NCBI RefSeq assembly: GCF_014643835.1
Contig: NZ_BMKD01000002.1
Span: 248,001 to 312,000, forward strand
DNA length: 64,000 nucleotides
From: Mucilaginibacter rubeus
GTDB lineage: Bacteria; Bacteroidota; Bacteroidia; Sphingobacteriales; Sphingobacteriaceae
Direction of reading: 5' to 3'
Shown: positions 63,568-64,000 of the stretch, one piece after another
Layout of the letters: each line of letters begins with the position of its first letter
How positions within the stretch are numbered: position 1 is the stretch's first letter
Program-made: the position numbers and the translations under genes
The notes under the pieces: generated by a model
Told to the model about the DNA's origin: nothing
The model's input: the letters and a program-made list of their open reading frames with translations, nothing else
The model's database searches: none

Positions 63568-64000
63568 ATGAAACTAACTATACACGGGGCGGCCCGGCAG
63601 GTAACCGGGAGCATGCATTTGCTCGAGGTTGGACAATATAAAATTTTAGTGGATTGCGGACTTGATTATGAAAAGGACCGCAGTATCATATCTAACGAAA
63701 ACTTTCCTTTTCGGCCCGAAGACATTGACGTGGTAGTACTTACCCACGCTCATATCGACCATTCGGGCAACCTGCCTACCCTGATCCGCTTAGGTTTTGA
63801 GGGGCAGATCTTATGCACCCCTCCCACGGCAGACCTGACTGAATTATTGCTGCTCGATTCTGTAAACATATTCATGCGCAAAGCGGCAAGCAAGGGCGGT
63901 CACCATAAACGCGGCAGAGGCAAATTTAACACCCACGCACAGCCCCTATACATGCAAAAGCATGTTATGGACACGGTAGAGCGCTTCGTTACCATAGGAT
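63568..64000 (+). CDS. Metallo-beta-lactamase / beta-CASP RNA-processing nuclease (partial)
   Basis: The first 144 codons of a gene cut by the window end. It starts MKLTIHGAARQVTGSMHLLE and carries the zinc motif VVVLTHAHIDHSGNLPTLIR, typical of CPSF73-like beta-CASP nucleases (the RNA-specific MBL exonucleases of bacteria). The catalytic C-terminal part and the beta-CASP domain itself are outside the window. No promoter element is obvious apart from the hairpin 80 nt upstream. Confidence 0.88.
   Translation, partial: MKLTIHGAARQVTGSMHLLEVGQYKILVDCGLDYEKDRSIISNENFPFRPEDIDVVVLTHAHIDHSGNLPTLIRLGFEGQILCTPPTADLTELLLLDSVNIFMRKAASKGGHHKRGRGKFNTHAQPLYMQKHVMDTVERFVTIG

Noticed and set aside
1-64000. 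tRNA, rRNA, CRISPR array, transposase or phage genes
   Set aside because: Looked for typical tRNA arms, regular spacer repeats and transposase or integrase motifs; none seen. tmRNA is also not next to smpB.

Overview
The window comes from a Bacteroidota chromosome, most likely Sphingobacteriaceae close to Mucilaginibacter or Pedobacter. This is inferred from the SusC/SusD pair with an N-terminal STN domain, the FecR/ECF sigma pair, the -7 promoter element TAnnTTTG in front of many housekeeping genes, frequent lack of Shine-Dalgarno sequences, and the overall gene repertoire. No tRNA, rRNA, CRISPR array, transposase or prophage gene was found.

Layout. (1) 1-14007: a polysaccharide-utilisation-like locus on the minus strand. 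It reads fecR, then susC, susD, two large secreted proteins of unassigned family and a Tat-exported metallophosphoesterase; the ECF sigma gene is divergent from fecR. The leaders of susC and of the 857-residue protein share a 13-nt motif at the same distance from the start codon. (2) 14008-16157: a tiny ORF, an RpiA-like isomerase and two adjacent TetR regulators. (3) 16344-22921: TetR, adaptor, RND pump and outer-membrane channel, closed by a terminator. (4) 23203-27182: AraC regulator, dGTPase and Na+/H+ antiporter. (5) 27432-33843: a small exported protein and a second complete RND efflux operon. (6) 33844-34431: a non-coding block of hairpin-rich repeats, including two 65-nt elements in inverted orientation. 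(7) 34432-40502: M16 peptidase, lipoprotein nuclease and SMP-30-like lactonase. (8) 40681-48791: lysS, two small unassigned genes, ung, an Lrp regulator, an mntR-mntH manganese operon (transporter fused to a universal stress domain) and smpB, facing pcm. (9) 48933-64000: core envelope, nucleotide and RNA genes: E2 acyltransferase, cinA, lptD, amidase, MCE protein, rnz, STAS protein, purC, phoH, SAM hydrolase, ABC exporter and the start of a beta-CASP nuclease.

How the parts work together. The SusC/SusD locus probably senses and imports a glycan through the FecR/sigma relay and degrades it outside the cytoplasm. The two RND operons are independent export systems; they differ at a residue of the proton relay. 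mntR carries two near-identical operator-like sites 22 bp apart in its own promoter and overlaps mntH by four bases, so it looks like a self-regulated manganese-uptake unit. Intergenic spaces hold at least six kinds of short repeats, several as inverted pairs next to stop codons, which is the most unusual structural feature of the window.
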